In this document: piece by piece, positions 6,140-6,164 of the stretch
Numbering within the stretch: position 1 is the first letter of the stretch
How the letters are laid out: each line of letters begins with the position of its first letter
Source: Methylobacterium sp.
GTDB taxonomy: Bacteria > Pseudomonadota > Alphaproteobacteria > Rhizobiales > Beijerinckiaceae
DNA length: 6,164 bases
Reading direction: 5' to 3'
Assembly: GCA_020252865.1 (NCBI GenBank)
Contig: JADCCH010000351.1
Coordinates: forward strand, 1 to 6,164
The notes under the pieces: model-generated
Told to the model about the DNA's origin: nothing
Databases searched by the model: none
The model's input: only the letters and a program-made list of their open reading frames with translations
Made by a program: the position numbers and the translations under genes

Positions 6140-6164
6140 ATGAAAACCGCTGACGCTTCCATCC
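6140..6164 (+). CDS. Start of a further gene, running off right edge
   Basis: An ATG at 6140 is preceded by GAGGG (6128-6132), 7 bases upstream inside the end of purB, which is a good ribosome binding site. Only eight codons are visible (MKTADASI), too few to assign a function. The nearby ATG at 6133, overlapping the purB stop, closes after six codons, so 6140 is the better start. If real, the gene is the next member of the purB transcription unit. Confidence 0.5.

Noticed and set aside
1..6164. Mobile elements, CRISPR array, RNA genes or a defence system
   Set aside because: I saw no transposase, integrase, paired terminal repeats, regularly spaced repeats, tRNA-like cloverleaf or rRNA segment. 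Gene content is ordinary chromosomal metabolism.

Overview
This is a GC-rich chromosomal stretch (roughly two-thirds G+C by eye) that looks alphaproteobacterial, most likely from the order Hyphomicrobiales. The grounds are the codon use, the alphaproteobacterial look of PurB, the rpe / small membrane protein / purB order, and a palindromic intergenic element that resembles dispersed repeats I know from that order. The assignment comes from reading the sequence, not from a database search.

Layout, left to right. The window opens inside the 5' end of a leftward gene whose first 22 codons look like CcdA, the thiol-reductant transporter of cytochrome c maturation. Facing away from it across 71 bases is a complete rightward gene for a P1-family (DmpA-type) self-processing peptidase. 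That gene converges on a leftward D-amino-acid-dehydrogenase-like flavoenzyme (DadA type). The roughly 100 bases between their stop codons hold a strong bulged palindrome followed by an A-rich linker and a second small hairpin.

A 125-base divergent spacer follows, with a terminator-like hairpin and a short inverted repeat. Then comes a rightward run: a predicted multi-pass transporter of the bile acid:sodium symporter (BASS) type, ribulose-phosphate 3-epimerase (rpe), a small membrane protein of unknown function, and adenylosuccinate lyase (purB). The first three genes are joined by ATGA stop/start overlaps and so probably form one translationally coupled operon. purB starts 60 bases after the third and may be co-transcribed. 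A further reading frame starts just after purB and runs off the right edge.

Functionally these are mostly ordinary metabolic genes: pentose phosphate/Calvin-type sugar epimerisation, purine synthesis, cytochrome c maturation, and a possible peptide or D-amino-acid scavenging pair. I see no phage, insertion sequence, CRISPR array, toxin-antitoxin pair, defence system or RNA gene, and nothing that amounts to a new biological system. The items most worth a second look are the palindromic element overlapping a stop codon, the terminator-like hairpin ahead of the transporter operon, and the 16-base GC palindrome ahead of purB.
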